Shown here: one piece after another, positions 25,177 to 33,256 of the stretch | Numbering within the stretch: position 1 is the stretch's first letter | Layout of the letters: each line of letters starts with the position of its first letter | Program-made: the position numbers and the translations under genes | DNA from: Cohnella nanjingensis | GTDB taxonomy: Bacteria > Bacillota > Bacilli > Paenibacillales > Paenibacillaceae | DNA: 64,000 bases | NCBI RefSeq assembly: GCF_014212125.1 | Contig: NZ_JACJVP010000007.1 | Coordinates: forward strand, 62,001 to 126,000 | Reading direction: 5' to 3' | The notes under the pieces: generated by a model | The model's input: the letters and a program-made list of their open reading frames with translations, nothing else | The model's database searches: none | What the model was told of the DNA's origin: nothing

Positions 25177-27651
25177 GTGATTAACGACAGGCAACTCATC
25201 ATCTCCGCCGCCGGCAGCCGCAAGGCGACCCACTGGCCGGCTCAGACGCTTTTCTGGTCTGAGCTGGTCACCCGGCTGCGGACTGCCGTGCGCGGCACGG
25301 AGACGCTCGCGCAGTACCTCGCGATGCCGAAGAGCCAGCAGGACGACCTGAAGGACATTGGCGGGTTCGTGGGCGGCGAGCTCGCGGGCGGACGCCGGAA
25401 GGTTGACGCGGTCGTCGGGCGCGACGTGCTATCGCTTGACCTTGATAATATCCCCGCAGGCGGCACGGCCGACGTGCTGCGCCGTCTCGAGGGACTCGGC
25501 TGCGCCTATGCCGTTTACAGCACCCGCAAGCACGAGGAGGCCCGGCCAAGGCTCCGCGTGCTTGTGCCGATTAACCGGACAGCGACGGCGGACGAGTACG
25601 AGCCGCTGGCGCGGAAGCTCGGGCAGATCATCGGCATTCAGCTCTGCGACCCGACGACGTTCCAAGCGACCCGGCTTATGTACTGGCCGAGCTGCAGCGC
25701 GGACAGCCAGTATGTCTTCCACTTCGCGGATCGGCCGTTCCTCTCAGCAGACGGTGTGCTGGGGATGTACGCAGACTGGCGGAACTGGCACGAGTGGCCG
25801 CAGGTGCCAGGCGCGAGCCAGGCGCACGTCCGTATGGCCGCCAAGCAAGGCGACCCAACGAGCAAGCCCGGCGTCGTCGGCGCATTCTGCCGGCAGTATG
25901 ACATCCCCGCGGCGATCGCCGCCTTCCTACCCGGCGTCTACACGGAGGCGGCGGACGGCCCCGGGCGCCTGACGTACGCGGGCGGCAGCACGGTGGGTGG
26001 CGCGATCATCTACGACGACGGACAGTTCCTGTTCTCGCATCATGCGACGGATCCGACCAGTGGCCGCCTCGTCAACGCGTTCGACCTGGTCCGTCTGCAC
26101 AAGTTTGGCGACCAGGACGACGACGCGAAGCCGGACACGCCGACGAACAAGCTGCCGAGCTACACGGCCATGAGCGCCTACGCGCTGCAAGACGCCGCCG
26201 TGGCCGGCGCACTCAACCAGGAGCGATATGACAAGGCTCTGGCGAGCTTCGGGGAGGCCGTCGCGGCGCCGCTGGAACCGGTCGGCACGGTGCCCGGTGC
26301 AGGTGCGAGCGTTGCGGTCATGGAGCAGGAGGCGCCAGCCGTACCGGACTCGGAATGGATGCGGCTGCTGCAGTTCAGCCCGACGACCGGCGCGCCGGCG
26401 AAGACGGTCGACAATATCCTGATCATCCTCGAACACGATCCGATGCTGCGCGGCAAACTGGGCTATGACGAGTTCGCCGTGCGTGGGCTGGTTCTGGGCT
26501 CGCTGCCATGGGATCGCCGGACGGAGCGGCGGGAATGGACGGACATCGACGACGCGGGACTACGGCATTATCTCGAGCGCGTTTATGGGATCTCCGGTAA
26601 GGAGCGCGTATTCGATGCGATTGCGCTCTGCGCGCATCGGCATACGTTCAACGATGTGCAGGAGTATCTGCGGTCGCTGCCGCAATGGGACGGCGTCCGG
26701 CGGCTGGATACGCTGCTGACGGTCTACCTGGGTGCGGTCGATACGGTGTATACCCGGGCGGTGTGCCGGAAGGCGATCGTGGCCGGCGTGGCCCGGGCAA
26801 TGACGCCTGGCTGCAAATACGATCAAATGCCGATCTTGGCGGGGCCGCAGGGGCTCGGGAAGAGTACGTTTTTACGGATCCTCGGGCGGCGTTGGTACAG
26901 CGACAGCTTGACGACGTTCGAAGGCAAGGAAGCGTCCGAGCTCATACAAGGCATTTGGATCAACGAGGTCGGCGAGCTGGCGGGCATGAGCAAGTCGGAG
27001 ACCGGCGCGATCAAGCAATTCCTTAGCCGGACGGAGGACATCTACCGGGAGCCATACGGGCGCCGTACTAAGGCGTATCCGCGGCGAGGCGTCTTCTGGG
27101 GAACAACCAACGATACTGAGTTCTTGCGGGATCGGACAGGCAATCGGCGCTTTTGGCCGGTCGACGTGGGCACACAGACGCCGCAGCGTAACGTCTGGCG
27201 GGATCTGGAGGCCGAGGTGCCTCAGATCCTTGCGGAGGCGCTCGCGTACTGGCGACTGGGAGAGCAGCTGTATCTGACAGGCGAGGCGGAACAGATGGCG
27301 AAGGAGCAGCAGGACGCGCACAGGGAGAGCAACGCCAAAGAGGGCATCATCCGCGCATTCGTGGAGCGGCCAGTGCCGCCGGATTGGCAGCGGCGCGATC
27401 TGTCTCAGCGGCGGACGTACTGGGGCGGCGAGTTCGGGAAGCCCCAGGAAGGCGCGGGAGGGCCCCGGGACCGCATATGTGCCGCGGAGGTTTGGTGCGA
27501 GTGCTTCAATTCGGACATCAAGTTTATGAGGCAATCAGACACCCGCGAGATCAATGGCATTTTGGCCGGGATGCCCGGATGGGAGGAGTACAAGGGCGCA
27601 TTCGGCCCATACAGTTGGCAGCGTGGCTTTCGCAGATTGGGGGTCGGGTAG
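25177..27651 (+). CDS. VapE-type phage primase-helicase
   Basis: 824 aa. An N-terminal primase-like part (about 1-260: DVLSLDLDNIP, AVYSTRKHEEARPRLRVLVP, RLMYWPS) precedes the VapE P-loop ATPase with AGPQGLGKSTF (Walker A, about 555), GIWINEVGEL (Walker B) and GTTNDTEFLRDRTGNRRFWPV (sensor/Arg-finger region). It initiates phage replication, probably at the iteron cluster directly downstream. GTG 25168 overlaps the GAGGAG site; GTG 25177 has a spacing of 8 and is preferred. Confidence 0.9.
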   Translation: MINDRQLIISAAGSRKATHWPAQTLFWSELVTRLRTAVRGTETLAQYLAMPKSQQDDLKDIGGFVGGELAGGRRKVDAVVGRDVLSLDLDNIPAGGTADVLRRLEGLGCAYAVYSTRKHEEARPRLRVLVPINRTATADEYEPLARKLGQIIGIQLCDPTTFQATRLMYWPSCSADSQYVFHFADRPFLSADGVLGMYADWRNWHEWPQVPGASQAHVRMAAKQGDPTSKPGVVGAFCRQYDIPAAIAAFLPGVYTEAADGPGRLTYAGGSTVGGAIIYDDGQFLFSHHATDPTSGRLVNAFDLVRLHKFGDQDDDAKPDTPTNKLPSYTAMSAYALQDAAVAGALNQERYDKALASFGEAVAAPLEPVGTVPGAGASVAVMEQEAPAVPDSEWMRLLQFSPTTGAPAKTVDNILIILEHDPMLRGKLGYDEFAVRGLVLGSLPWDRRTERREWTDIDDAGLRHYLERVYGISGKERVFDAIALCAHRHTFNDVQEYLRSLPQWDGVRRLDTLLTVYLGAVDTVYTRAVCRKAIVAGVARAMTPGCKYDQMPILAGPQGLGKSTFLRILGRRWYSDSLTTFEGKEASELIQGIWINEVGELAGMSKSETGAIKQFLSRTEDIYREPYGRRTKAYPRRGVFWGTTNDTEFLRDRTGNRRFWPVDVGTQTPQRNVWRDLEAEVPQILAEALAYWRLGEQLYLTGEAEQMAKEQQDAHRESNAKEGIIRAFVERPVPPDWQRRDLSQRRTYWGGEFGKPQEGAGGPRDRICAAEVWCECFNSDIKFMRQSDTREINGILAGMPGWEEYKGAFGPYSWQRGFRRLGVG

Positions 27652-27654
27652 GCC

Positions 27655-27810
27655 TTGGACAAGTTGGACAGATGGCGTTGGACAGATTTTCAAGTGTCCA
27701 AGTCACAGTTGGACAGATTTTTCGACTGTCCAAGCATCTGTCCAAGCATCTGTCCAAGCCAAAAACCGCGACACATCAACGATTTCTATATACTCTTGGA
27801 CACTTGGACA
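27655..27810. repeat. Iteron-like cluster of ten TTGGACA heptamers, candidate replication origin
   Basis: TTGGACA at 27655, 27664, 27678, 27709, 27796 and 27804; the complement TGTCCAA at 27695, 27727, 27739 and 27751. Extended copies are GTTGGACAGAT (three) and TGTCCAAGCATC (two, 12 bp apart). The cluster starts just after the primase-helicase stop and is followed by an AT-rich stretch (27811-27850), the usual layout of an iteron origin with an unwinding element. A 65-codon open frame through it is an artefact of the repeats. Confidence 0.7.
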
Positions 27811-27963
27811 CTTTATCTATTAAAAGTAATAAATAAAGAGAATAGAGAGTAAGCGATACGCCTAGCGCGCCTAATTCGTGAAAAGTTATCGCGTACATGA
27901 GGCGCACACGCGTAACACTGCAGTTCGATACGAGTCAAGTAATATTTTCAGGAGGGCTAAAGC

Positions 27964-28251
27964 ATGAGAGAACGAGATATAGAATCCTACCTGCGAGATC
28001 AAGTCCGGGACGCTGGCGGCCGCGCGATGAAGTGGAACTCGCCGGGCAATAGTGGGGTACCTGACCGGATCGTCTTTCTACCGGGCAAGGTGACCGTATT
28101 CGTCGAGACGAAGGCGCCTGGAAAAAAGCCGACGGCCTTGCAGCAATCGCAGCACCGGAAGCTGGCAGGATTGGGACACCACGTCCGTGTTATCGACAGC
28201 CGTGAGCAAGTGGACGAGCTGCTGACGGAGTTCAGGGAGGGGCGCCTGTGA
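27964..28251 (+). CDS. VRR-NUC domain nuclease
   Basis: 95 aa, a minimal VRR-NUC protein: ERDIESYL, SPGNSGVPDRIVFLPGKVTVFVETKAPGKKP carries the D...ExK centre (split here), then QQSQHRKLAGLG. Phage VRR-NUC nucleases act on branched DNA during replication and recombination. GGAGG lies 8 nt before ATG 27964. It is followed with overlap by an SNF2 helicase, its usual partner. Confidence 0.9.
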   Translation: MRERDIESYLRDQVRDAGGRAMKWNSPGNSGVPDRIVFLPGKVTVFVETKAPGKKPTALQQSQHRKLAGLGHHVRVIDSREQVDELLTEFREGRL

Positions 28252-29666
28252 GCCGGAGGACGAGAGGCGCCAACGCGCTGCAGGCCGCCCCAGCCCCCGA
28301 ACGTAAACGGTTCGTACCCCATGCCTATCAGCGGTACTGCATCAACCGGCTTTTGACGGATGAGTACATGGGCTTGTTATTGGACATGGGCCTCGGGAAG
28401 ACAGTCATCACGCTGACCGCTGTCATGGATCTGAAATACAACCGGTTAGCTATCCGCCGCGTTCTGATCGTGGCGCCGAAGAAGGTCGCCGAGGCAACTT
28501 GGACGACGGAGGCAAGCAAGTGGGAGCACCTGAAGCTGCTTCGGATCGTACCGGTGCTGGGAACGGCGCAGCAGCGGATCCGCGCGCTGAACACGCCGGG
28601 TGACGTCTGGGTTATCAACCGCGACAACGTCAAATGGCTGGTTGATTACTACCGGAACGCCTGGCCGTTCGACATGGTGGTGCTGGACGAGCTGTCCAGC
28701 TTCAAGAATCACCAAGCGCAACGCTTCAAGGTGCTAACGTGGGTACGGCCGCACATCAAGCGGTTAGTCGGCCTCACCGGCACGCCGGCGCCGAACGGAC
28801 TGCTGGACCTGTGGGCGCAGATCTTTCTGCTGGATCAGGGCAAGAGGCTGGAGAAGTTCGTCACCCATTACCGCGAGAGGTATTTCGTGAAGAACTACAA
28901 CGGCCACGGCTACAAGGCCAAGCCCGGCGCCGAGGAGATCATCCACCAGCGAATAAGCGACATCGCGATCAGCATGAAGGCGGAGGATTATTTGGAGCTG
29001 CCGGACAAGATCGTGAACGTCGTGCCGGTCATGCTGGACGCGAAGGCCCAGGAGCAATACAAGAAGTTGGAGGAAGACCTGCTGCTGGAGCTGGAAGGGA
29101 CGGAGATCACAGCGACGAGTGCGGCGGTGCTGTCTGGCAAACTGCTGCAGCTATGCAACGGTGCCTTGTACGACGAGGAGCGGAACGTTCACGAGATCCA
29201 CGATTGCAAAATCGAGGCGTTTCTGGAGCTGATCGAGCAGCTGAACGGCAAGCCGGCGCTGGTGTTCTACAGCTACCAGCATGACCTGACACGGATCCAC
29301 AAGGCGCTGGAGCGGTCTGGCCTCCGCGTTCGCGAGCTGAAGACGCCGCAGGACCAACTGGACTGGAACACCAAGAAGGTCGACGTGCTGCTGGCGCATC
29401 CGGCGAGCGCCGCCTATGGGCTTAACCTGCAGGACGGCGGCAACCACGTCGTATGGTTCGGGCTTAACTGGTCCTTAGAGCTGTACCAGCAGGCGAACGG
29501 CCGTCTGCACCGGCAAGGCCAGACCCAGAAAGTTATCTTGCATCACCTGGTTGTTCAGGGCGGAGCGGACGAGGACGTCATGGCCGCGCTGGAGGACAAG
29601 GCATCGACACAGGATCGTCTACTAACGGCGCTGAAGGCGCGCATCGAGAGGGTGACTGGGCAATGA
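28248..29666 (+). CDS. SNF2-family DEAD/DEAH helicase
   Basis: 472 aa. Motif I LLLDMGLGKTVIT (near residue 43), DEAH-like VLDELSSFKN, motif III GLTGTPAPNGLLDLW, and the C-terminal motifs V/VI (HPASAAYGLNLQDGG, QQANGRLHRQGQTQKV). A compact phage SNF2 translocase paired with VRR-NUC. GTG 28248 overlaps the nuclease stop and has GGGAGG upstream. Confidence 0.93.
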   Translation: MSRRTRGANALQAAPAPERKRFVPHAYQRYCINRLLTDEYMGLLLDMGLGKTVITLTAVMDLKYNRLAIRRVLIVAPKKVAEATWTTEASKWEHLKLLRIVPVLGTAQQRIRALNTPGDVWVINRDNVKWLVDYYRNAWPFDMVVLDELSSFKNHQAQRFKVLTWVRPHIKRLVGLTGTPAPNGLLDLWAQIFLLDQGKRLEKFVTHYRERYFVKNYNGHGYKAKPGAEEIIHQRISDIAISMKAEDYLELPDKIVNVVPVMLDAKAQEQYKKLEEDLLLELEGTEITATSAAVLSGKLLQLCNGALYDEERNVHEIHDCKIEAFLELIEQLNGKPALVFYSYQHDLTRIHKALERSGLRVRELKTPQDQLDWNTKKVDVLLAHPASAAYGLNLQDGGNHVVWFGLNWSLELYQQANGRLHRQGQTQKVILHHLVVQGGADEDVMAALEDKASTQDRLLTALKARIERVTGQ

Positions 29667-30148
29667 GGTATCCCATACCGAACAGACGAAACGAGGTTTC
29701 ATCGGGCAACGGGCCTGTTATCACATATTCGCTATCCGATGTCGAGCGAGCATATCTGAACGCGGGGGTGCTGAACAAGATCCCGACAGCCGAGCAGCGC
29801 GGCCTTGCGAAGCCAAAGGCAGCAAACAACGTTAATAGGGGTCCGCAGCCGGAGCCGCCGAAACGAACCAGACGACAGCCAGAAACCCGCAGGCGCCACA
29901 ATATCCCCACAGAGACGTTTCGTGAGATGCAGAACGCGGGCATGACCGTCGCTAAGATGGCCGAAAGGCTGGGCATCCCGTACGGGACGGTTAGTACGCT
30001 TTTGAAAAAGTATGGCCTGTCCGGCAATAAGCGAGGGCCTAAGACTGGAGGTGGCAAGCGTGGAGGATTGGACGGAGCCGTTGCTGCGGGAATACAGAAA
30101 GAGCAAAAGCATGATCACGAAAGCCCGGGCGCGTATACTGCGGATTAA
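29663..30148 (+). CDS. Phage protein with helix-turn-helix
   Basis: 161 aa. A basic disordered middle (PPKRTRRQPETRRRHNIP) leads to an HTH (MTVAKMAERLGIPYGTVSTLLKKYG, here split) near residues 93-118. It is probably a DNA-binding regulator of the mid-to-late switch. ATG 29663 overlaps the helicase stop. The C-terminus overlaps the next gene by about 89 nt. Confidence 0.7.
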   Translation: MRYPIPNRRNEVSSGNGPVITYSLSDVERAYLNAGVLNKIPTAEQRGLAKPKAANNVNRGPQPEPPKRTRRQPETRRRHNIPTETFREMQNAGMTVAKMAERLGIPYGTVSTLLKKYGLSGNKRGPKTGGGKRGGLDGAVAAGIQKEQKHDHESPGAYTAD

Positions 30149-30560
30149 GCCCGAGCACCTTACGGACCGAGAGACAGAGGAGCTCGCCATGCTGAACGGC
30201 ATCGTGAGCAGCATGGTCTTCGCGATCGATTGGATGCGGACAGGCCGGCAGCCGGGGGTGTATCGCGGGATCGATCGACGGGGCGTATACCAGGCTCCGC
30301 ACGTGCTGGACAAGGACCTGTTCCCATCGCTGCAGGAGGATCCGCCTGTTCAGTTATTCCGATTGACGCCTGAGCAGAAAGAGGAGGCGCTGGCGGCGAT
30401 CCGGGCTATGAGTCCGCGAGAGTTTGACTGTTTCCTGTTGCATACGGTCGAGGGAAAATCTTATTCTGAGATCGGCCGGCAACTGGGTATTTCAAAAAGA
30501 ACGGTACAACAATCAGTTGAACGGGCAAAAGGAAAAATCCCCGAGTGCCAGACGGGATAA
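30060..30560 (+). CDS. ArpU/sigma-region-4-like late transcription regulator
   Basis: 166 aa. The C-terminus has a sigma-70 region 4 HTH (MSPREFDCFLLHTVEGKSYSE, IGRQLGISKRTVQQSVERAK), the pattern of ArpU/RinA-type late regulators that close the early region of many Bacillota phages. GTG 30060 has GGAGGTG 6-7 nt upstream; a longer reading from ATG 30012 lacks one. The paired TGACGTACG repeats 17 bp after its stop are the natural target. Confidence 0.8.
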   Translation: MEDWTEPLLREYRKSKSMITKARARILRIKPEHLTDRETEELAMLNGIVSSMVFAIDWMRTGRQPGVYRGIDRRGVYQAPHVLDKDLFPSLQEDPPVQLFRLTPEQKEEALAAIRAMSPREFDCFLLHTVEGKSYSEIGRQLGISKRTVQQSVERAKGKIPECQTG

Positions 30561-30576
30561 GTGATTTCGGGTTTTA

Positions 30577-30596
30577 TGACGTACGGTTGACGTACG
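30577..30596 (+). promoter_or_regulatory. Paired TGACGTACG repeats, candidate late-regulator site and promoter
   Basis: TGACGTACG at 30577-30585 and 30588-30596, 11 bp apart (same DNA face). TTGACG (30587-30592) could serve as a -35; the -10 region is poor (about 30604-30615), as expected for an activator-dependent promoter. Confidence 0.5.
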
Positions 30597-30688
30597 AAAA
30601 GCCTATTAGTAGAGGGACATTATGCGACTCCTGGCGCGGCGCGTGCCGCAGTAGTGGTGCCTGGTAAAGTCGGATGTTCATGCGCGAA

Positions 30689-30724
30689 GAGCCCGCGGAT
30701 ATCCTGCGGGCTCTTTATTTTATC
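30689..30724 (+). terminator. Rho-independent terminator ending the early region
   Basis: GAGCCCGC, a 9-nt loop, GCGGGCTC, then TTTATTTTAT. It lies after the repeat site, so a transcript starting at 30.6 kb would meet it first; late transcription must start beyond it, read through or be antiterminated. Confidence 0.8.
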
Positions 30725-30909
30725 TTGAATTGGTAAGTAGCCTTGAAGTACATTCCGCTATTAATCCATACTGCTTCAGACGATATCCGTTCGATCGGGC
30801 CGCCGTAGTAGACGATCTTGCCACGTTGCCAGACAGAGACGTCGGACTGGTTGTGCTGTGCAGCCAAGAGTTTGGCATCCGTGTCGAGTTCAAAGCCTGA
30901 TTTAAACAA
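30715..30909 (-). CDS. Small leftward phage protein
   Basis: 64 aa with a beta-rich look (VSVWQRGKIVYYGGPIERIS, MYFKATYQFKIK). TTG 30909 has GGAGG 8 nt upstream. It is the second gene of a leftward pair inserted between the rightward early and late blocks. No recognised family. Confidence 0.6.
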   Translation of the reverse strand: MFKSGFELDTDAKLLAAQHNQSDVSVWQRGKIVYYGGPIERISSEAVWINSGMYFKATYQFKIK

Positions 30910-31095
30910 TCATTCCGCCTCCGGGTAATCGGCTTTCAGCAACTCAAGTGTGTCGTACTTGGTGGTTTCAAATACAAACTTAGCCGGCGATTTATCCGTT
31001 CGGTCCTTGATGACATGGCCGTATATCTTGCCAAGTTTTTCAAATACGAACATAGTCTTTCCTGGCTCATCCCGAAGTGGATACCTGATTGGCAT
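30910..31095 (-). CDS. Small leftward phage protein
   Basis: 61 aa (MPIRYPLRDEPGKTMFVFEK, then KFVFETTKYDTLELLKADYP). GGAGGTG lies 6 nt before ATG 31095. Its stop abuts the TTG of the next gene, so the pair is one operon. No recognised family. Confidence 0.65.
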   Translation of the reverse strand: MPIRYPLRDEPGKTMFVFEKLGKIYGHVIKDRTDKSPAKFVFETTKYDTLELLKADYPEAE

Positions 31096-31194
31096 AGCTA
31101 CACCTCCAAAGCATACTTCGACAAGCTGGGAGTATTCCCCTTCTTGTAACGGATGGGCTATTGTCGTAAATCTCGTTGAAAGGAGGCGATGCGG

Positions 31195-31695
31195 GTGGCA
31201 TTGCCTGTGAAGCAACAGAAGTTTGCCGACGAATTTTTGATCGACCTGAATGCGACACAAGCTGCAATCCGAGCCGGATACAGTTTCAAGACTGCGACCG
31301 AGCAAGGTTCGAGGCTGTTAGCGAATGTTAAGGTCCGTGCGTACATCGATGAACGGATGGCCGTAATTTCAACGCGGACTGGGATTAATCAGGAGCGTAT
31401 CATGCGGGAGCTCGCCCGCATCGCCTTTTTGGATCCGACGAAGCTCGTCAACATGGATAGCGCCGAGTTGCAGGATAATGCGAGCGCCGACGACCGGGCC
31501 GCGATCGCCAGCGTTAAGGTAAAGAGCATGAGCGGCGATGTGGAGATGATCGAGCGTGAGGTCCGTTTCGCTGACAAGCTGAAAGCTCTGGAGCTCCTGG
31601 GCAAGCGGTATGGTATGTGGACCGATGGCCTCAAGCTGTCCGGTGAGGTGGGCGTCCAGATCATCGACGACATTGGCAGCGGAGACGGTGCATAA
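31195..31695 (+). CDS. terS: Terminase small subunit
   Basis: 166 aa of the Terminase_2 type: LPVKQQKFADEFLIDLNATQAAIRAGYS is the N-terminal HTH (split here), followed by a helical oligomerisation region and AIASVKVKSMSGDVEMIEREVRF. It recognises the packaging site and feeds DNA to TerL. ATG 31189 is only 2 nt from GGAGG; GTG 31195 (spacing 8) is preferred. Its stop codon lies within the first TGCATAA repeat. Confidence 0.9.
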   Translation: MALPVKQQKFADEFLIDLNATQAAIRAGYSFKTATEQGSRLLANVKVRAYIDERMAVISTRTGINQERIMRELARIAFLDPTKLVNMDSAELQDNASADDRAAIASVKVKSMSGDVEMIEREVRFADKLKALELLGKRYGMWTDGLKLSGEVGVQIIDDIGSGDGA

Positions 31696-31936
31696 ACGGT
31701 GCATATCCACCCGGTTTTGCCTTTGTATTTCGGGAAATAATCGCAACGGTAATTCTCGCCGAAATCCTGCAACGATGCGGGGTTTCGGCGATTTCTGCAT
31801 AAACGCTGCATAACTGCCGTTCGGCATTTAAGCCGAAAACGCCACGTCCTGTCTGGGATTCCGCGCAATGATTAAAAATGACTTTTGTGCAAATTCCAAT
31901 GTTTTGTACATATGTCTTTGCATAATGACTGCATAG
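31689..31936. repeat. Three phased TGCATA pairs with two hairpins: candidate packaging site
   Basis: TGCATA occurs as three pairs, 11 bp apart within each pair: 31689/31700, 31796/31807, 31919/31930 (each an 18-bp unit TGCATAA-N4-TGCATA). Pairs are 107 and 123 bp apart. Between them are perfect hairpins CGCCGAAA/TTTCGGCG (31757-31790) and TTCGGC/GCCGAA (31820-31837). The 256-bp gap between terS and terL, normally adjacent, has no convincing gene. Confidence 0.6.
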
Positions 31937-31951
31937 AGGGAGGTGGTCGGG

Positions 31952-33238
31952 TTGGTTACCGCTGCACAGCAACAGGTGAAGCTCTCGGAGATCGTGACAC
32001 CGCAGTTTGTTCCGTTCTGGCAGGCGTCCAATTCGCACCGCTTCCTGCGTCATGTGCTAAAGGGCGGTCGCGGTAGTGCGAAGTCGACGCATATCGCTCT
32101 GAAGGTTGTCAAGGACGTCATGAAATACCCGGTTACGGCGTTGGTTCTTCGCAAAGTGGCCCGCACGTTGGAAGAGTCGGTCTTTGAGCAGCTCAAGGAG
32201 GCGATTGAGATCCTGGGCGTCAGTCAATATTGGCGCGTGCTCAAGTCGCCGCTGCAGCTCATTTACTTACCGCGCGGCAACAAGATCATATTCCGCGGCG
32301 CCGACGATCCGCTGAAGCTCAAGTCTATCAAGGTGAGCAAGTTCCCAATCGCCATCCTTTGGGGCGAGGAATTGGCAGAGTTTAAGACTGAAGAAGAAGT
32401 CACGACCATCGAGAATTCCGTGCTACGTGCGGAGCTGCCGGATGGTCTTTTTTACGCGTTCTACTACAGCTACAACCCGCCGAAGCGCAAGCAGAACTGG
32501 ACAAACAAAAAGTTCGAAACGCAGTTTCTGCCGGCCAATACGTTCGTGCATCACTCCACGTATCTGGATAACCCGCATCTATCAAAGGCTTTTCTCCAAG
32601 AAGCGGAGGAGGCCAAGAAGAAGGGCAAGAAGGACAAGGACGGCCTGTCTCTGCGGTACAAATGGGAGTACCTCGGCCAGGCGATCGGCAGTGGCGTTGT
32701 TCCGTTCGACAATCTGACTTTCCGCCGGATCACAGACGAAGAAGTCCGGTCCTTTGACAACATCCGGCAGGGCATTGACTGGGGCTACGGCGTGGACCCG
32801 CTGTCTTTCGGTCGTTGGCATTACGACAAGACGCGTCGTCGGCTCTATGCCCTGGACGAGCTGCACGGCGTAAAGATCAGCAACCGGGAGGCCGCGGAGT
32901 GGATCAAGGAGCGCGGCTACCATACCGAGATGACGACGGCGGACTCAGCCGAGCCGAAGTCGATCGACGAGATGAAGGGGCACGGCCTGCGGATCCGCAG
33001 CGCCAAGAAGGGCCCCGGCAGCGTCGAGTACGGCGAGAAGTGGCTGGATGACCTGGAGGAAATCGTCATCGATCCGCAGCGAACGCCGGAGACGGCCCGG
33101 GAGTTCGAGTCGATAGACTACCAGACGGACGCGGACGGCAACCCGCGCACGAAGCTCGAAGAGACGGATAATCACAGCATCGACCAATGCCGGTACGCGA
33201 TGGAAGGCGACATGCGCAAGCCAGGCATTTCATTCTGA
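31952..33238 (+). CDS. terL: Terminase large subunit (PBSX type)
   Basis: 428 aa. Walker A KGGRGSAKST (near residue 37), Walker B IAILWGEELAEF (near 133), and the C-terminal RNase H-like nuclease with GIDWGYG and TADSAEPKSIDEMKG. The ATP-driven packaging motor and nuclease. The start is TTG 31952 at 8 nt from GGGAGG; GTG 31943 overlaps that site. Confidence 0.95.
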   Translation: MVTAAQQQVKLSEIVTPQFVPFWQASNSHRFLRHVLKGGRGSAKSTHIALKVVKDVMKYPVTALVLRKVARTLEESVFEQLKEAIEILGVSQYWRVLKSPLQLIYLPRGNKIIFRGADDPLKLKSIKVSKFPIAILWGEELAEFKTEEEVTTIENSVLRAELPDGLFYAFYYSYNPPKRKQNWTNKKFETQFLPANTFVHHSTYLDNPHLSKAFLQEAEEAKKKGKKDKDGLSLRYKWEYLGQAIGSGVVPFDNLTFRRITDEEVRSFDNIRQGIDWGYGVDPLSFGRWHYDKTRRRLYALDELHGVKISNREAAEWIKERGYHTEMTTADSAEPKSIDEMKGHGLRIRSAKKGPGSVEYGEKWLDDLEEIVIDPQRTPETAREFESIDYQTDADGNPRTKLEETDNHSIDQCRYAMEGDMRKPGISF

Positions 33239-33256
33239 CGGGAAGGAGGGAGGAGC

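Noticed and set aside
27655..27852. 65-codon open frame through the TTGGACA cluster (TTG start)
   Set aside because: Its CPSICPS-type repetition is produced by the DNA repeats. No ribosome binding site, and composition is unlike a folded protein.
31144..31172. Promoter upstream of terS (TTGTAA, 17 bp, TAAATC)
   Set aside because: The -10 matches only three of six positions; kept out of the feature list although some late promoter in this interval is possible.
30910..31305. Longer 131-codon leftward frame reaching into terS
   Set aside because: The N-terminal half is antisense of terS. GGAGGTG and ATG at 31095 give a clean shorter gene.
31696..31951. A missed gene between terS and terL
   Set aside because: No frame is open for more than a short stretch with a usable start and ribosome binding site. 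The region is dominated by phased repeats and hairpins.
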